From contig JAUCGN010000079.1 in assembly GCA_030378125.1 (NCBI GenBank), positions 1 to 7,756 on the forward strand: a stretch of 7,756 nucleotides of DNA, read 5' to 3'. This DNA comes from Thiotrichales bacterium HSG1. Its GTDB lineage: Bacteria > Pseudomonadota > Gammaproteobacteria > Beggiatoales > Beggiatoaceae. The notes under the pieces were generated by a model. The model worked only from the letters and a program-made list of their open reading frames with translations, searched no databases and was not told the DNA's origin. Shown piece by piece: positions 6,426 to 7,756 of the stretch; within the stretch, counting starts at the first letter, position 1, and each line of letters opens with the position of its first letter. The position numbers and the translations under genes were made by a program.

Positions 6426-6554
6426 GACTATTCCAAAATTACCAGCAATACCTCAGTTATAAACCACTTAATACGTTTGAATTTTATTAAAAAATATGCT
6501 AAGGTTGGGGGTTAAATCATTTTATATATTAAAACCTATCCTAAATTATAACAC
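6426..6554. promoter_or_regulatory. Divergent promoter region between ubiA and the OpgB-like gene
   Basis: These 129 nt must hold the start signals of two divergent genes. On the minus strand TATAAC at 6456-6461 could be a -10 for ubiA, but no good -35 precedes it. On the plus strand TTGAAT at 6477-6482 could be a -35, but the -10 at the right distance (TAAGGT) is poor. TTTTATATATTAAAA at 6521-6535 is a short AT dyad. No confident promoter or operator can be named. Confidence 0.4.
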
Positions 6555-7756
6555 ATGTTTTATTTACCCCTGTACATAATATATTCGTTGCCACTTATCG
6601 TCAGTTTTTACTTTAGTTATGACCAAAATTTGGTTTGGCTGTTAAGTTCCCTAGCATTTTTGTTACTAACATCTATAACCATCTTAGCTTCAACCACTAA
6701 TTTAAAAAACAAGTGGATAGCATTTGGAACTGCATCATTATTGCTATTTTCGATTTATATATTTGAGGTAATTCAATTAGTTTCATTCTATTTACAAGGT
6801 GAAGGATTCAATACCAGATTCTTTTTTCATTTCACACTCAACACCGTTCAGGAAACGTGGAATGTTTATCCAGCATTAACAATTGCTATATTATTAATAT
6901 TTATAATTTTTATCATTACTATCTACATAAATATAATAAAATTTAAACACAGTAAAGTTTGTCTACCTCGGTACTCCATATTTGCTATTATTCTCATTAT
7001 TCCATTGTTGGATTCAGCAGTCAAAAGCTTCATGTACGAACAATTAGTTGAGCCAATAAATACCTCTGAATTTGACATTTCTAAGTTATCGGAATTGGGT
7101 CTTAATAGTGATGCAATTACACCAAAAAGATTGAGTGCTACTGCGGGTAAAAATTTGGTCTTCATCTATTTAGAAAGTTTGGAAAGTATTTATTTGGAGG
7201 AAACAATTTTTCCGGAATTAACTCCTAACATAAAGAACTTTATAACAACTGGTTTATCGTTTACCAATATGTATCAAACCAATGGAACCGGTTGGACAAT
7301 TGCAGGTATTGTATCTTCTCAATGTGGTACTCCATTATTAGACAACAACAGTATTGCAAATGGTAACGACATACTTCAAGCTGATCTTTTGGTTAATGCT
7401 ATCTGTTTAGGTGATGTGCTAAACAAAGCTGGTTATGTGCAAGAATATATGGGTGGTGCTTCTGGTAAATTCGCTGGTAAAAAGAGCTTTTTTAACAATC
7501 ATAAATACGATAAAATTAGTGGGTTAAATGATTTAGTAACAGATAATAATAGTTATGGCTGGGGAATTTATGATGATGCTCTGTTTCAAATAGCGGCTAA
7601 AAAATATGTCCAACTTGCTGATAATAATAAACCTTTTAACTTAACTTTGCTTACCTTAGATACTCACCATCCTGAAGGCCGTCCATCTCCTTCTTGTAAG
7701 GCTTATGCTCATCGGGACGATAGTATTCTTAATGCCGTTTACTGTACCGATCAACT
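6555..7756 (+). CDS. opgB: OpgB-like phosphoglycerol transferase I, N-terminal 400 residues (cut by right edge)
   Basis: In E. coli this membrane enzyme of the sulfatase/LTA-synthase fold moves phosphoglycerol from phosphatidylglycerol onto periplasmic glucans. Residues 1-155 form about five membrane segments (near 4-20, 26-46, 57-80, 105-128 and 139-155). The periplasmic catalytic domain begins at about 198 with NLVFIYLESLE, where Glu207 is the likely metal ligand. Thr248 in GTGWTIAGI is the likely catalytic threonine, 41 residues on. SSQCGTPL, ICLGDVLNKAGY, FAGKKSFF, WGIYDDAL and LDTHHPEG follow in the same order as in E. coli OpgB, which supports that family over generic LtaS. An in-frame stop lies one codon before the ATG, so this is the earliest possible start, though no Shine-Dalgarno sequence is visible. 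The frame is open to the window edge; E. coli OpgB is about 760 residues. Substrate is inferred: no glucan-synthesis gene is visible here. Confidence 0.85.
   Translation, partial: MFYLPLYIIYSLPLIVSFYFSYDQNLVWLLSSLAFLLLTSITILASTTNLKNKWIAFGTASLLLFSIYIFEVIQLVSFYLQGEGFNTRFFFHFTLNTVQETWNVYPALTIAILLIFIIFIITIYINIIKFKHSKVCLPRYSIFAIILIIPLLDSAVKSFMYEQLVEPINTSEFDISKLSELGLNSDAITPKRLSATAGKNLVFIYLESLESIYLEETIFPELTPNIKNFITTGLSFTNMYQTNGTGWTIAGIVSSQCGTPLLDNNSIANGNDILQADLLVNAICLGDVLNKAGYVQEYMGGASGKFAGKKSFFNNHKYDKISGLNDLVTDNNSYGWGIYDDALFQIAAKKYVQLADNNKPFNLTLLTLDTHHPEGRPSPSCKAYAHRDDSILNAVYCTDQ

Noticed and set aside
6923..7165. Minus-strand reading frame opposite the OpgB-like gene
   Set aside because: The plus strand encodes a continuous OpgB-like protein here, so this frame is a shadow.

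Overview
The window is AT-rich chromosomal DNA that reads as a gammaproteobacterium. AspRS, GlnK, AmtB, UbiA, the FmdB-like zinc ribbon and an OpgB-like protein all look like gammaproteobacterial versions. The low GC, an IS1-family remnant and several dispersed-looking palindromes would suit a sulfur bacterium of the Beggiatoa/Thiomargarita type. That placement is inference from memory, not a database result.

Layout, left to right. At 1-191 lies the 3' end of an IS1-family element: a transposase C-terminus cut by the window edge, then a probable right terminal inverted repeat. A gene-free stretch with several small hairpins follows (192-569) and ends in the promoter region of a 2-Cys peroxiredoxin gene (570-1175, +). 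Between that gene and the convergent ammonium-transporter gene are two long inverted repeats (1189-1260 and 1281-1369). On the minus strand a nitrogen cassette runs glnK (3002-2664) then amtB (2651-1371), with a 12-nt gap and a tentative sigma-54-like site upstream. Still on the minus strand, fmdB-like (5269-5018) and aspS (5004-3214) form a tight pair upstream of glnK. A roughly 300-nt gene-free stretch (5270-5573) holds one perfect palindrome and two nested hairpins. ubiA (6425-5574, minus) comes next. It is divergent from an OpgB-like membrane phosphoglycerol transferase (6555 to the right edge, +), which is cut off after 400 residues.

How the genes work together. GlnK and AmtB are a known functional pair: GlnK blocks the AmtB ammonia channel according to nitrogen status, and Tyr51, the uridylylation site, is present. 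FmdB-like/AspS, UbiA, peroxiredoxin and OpgB-like are housekeeping or envelope genes without a shared pathway here. AspRS carries His30, the residue typical of non-discriminating AspRS, which hints at tRNA-dependent asparagine synthesis.

I see no defence system, CRISPR array, tRNA, rRNA or obvious new multigene system. The least explained material is in the intergenic inverted repeats. Three protein starts were moved inward from the longest reading frame (glnK, fmdB-like, aspS), using Shine-Dalgarno position and family N-termini.
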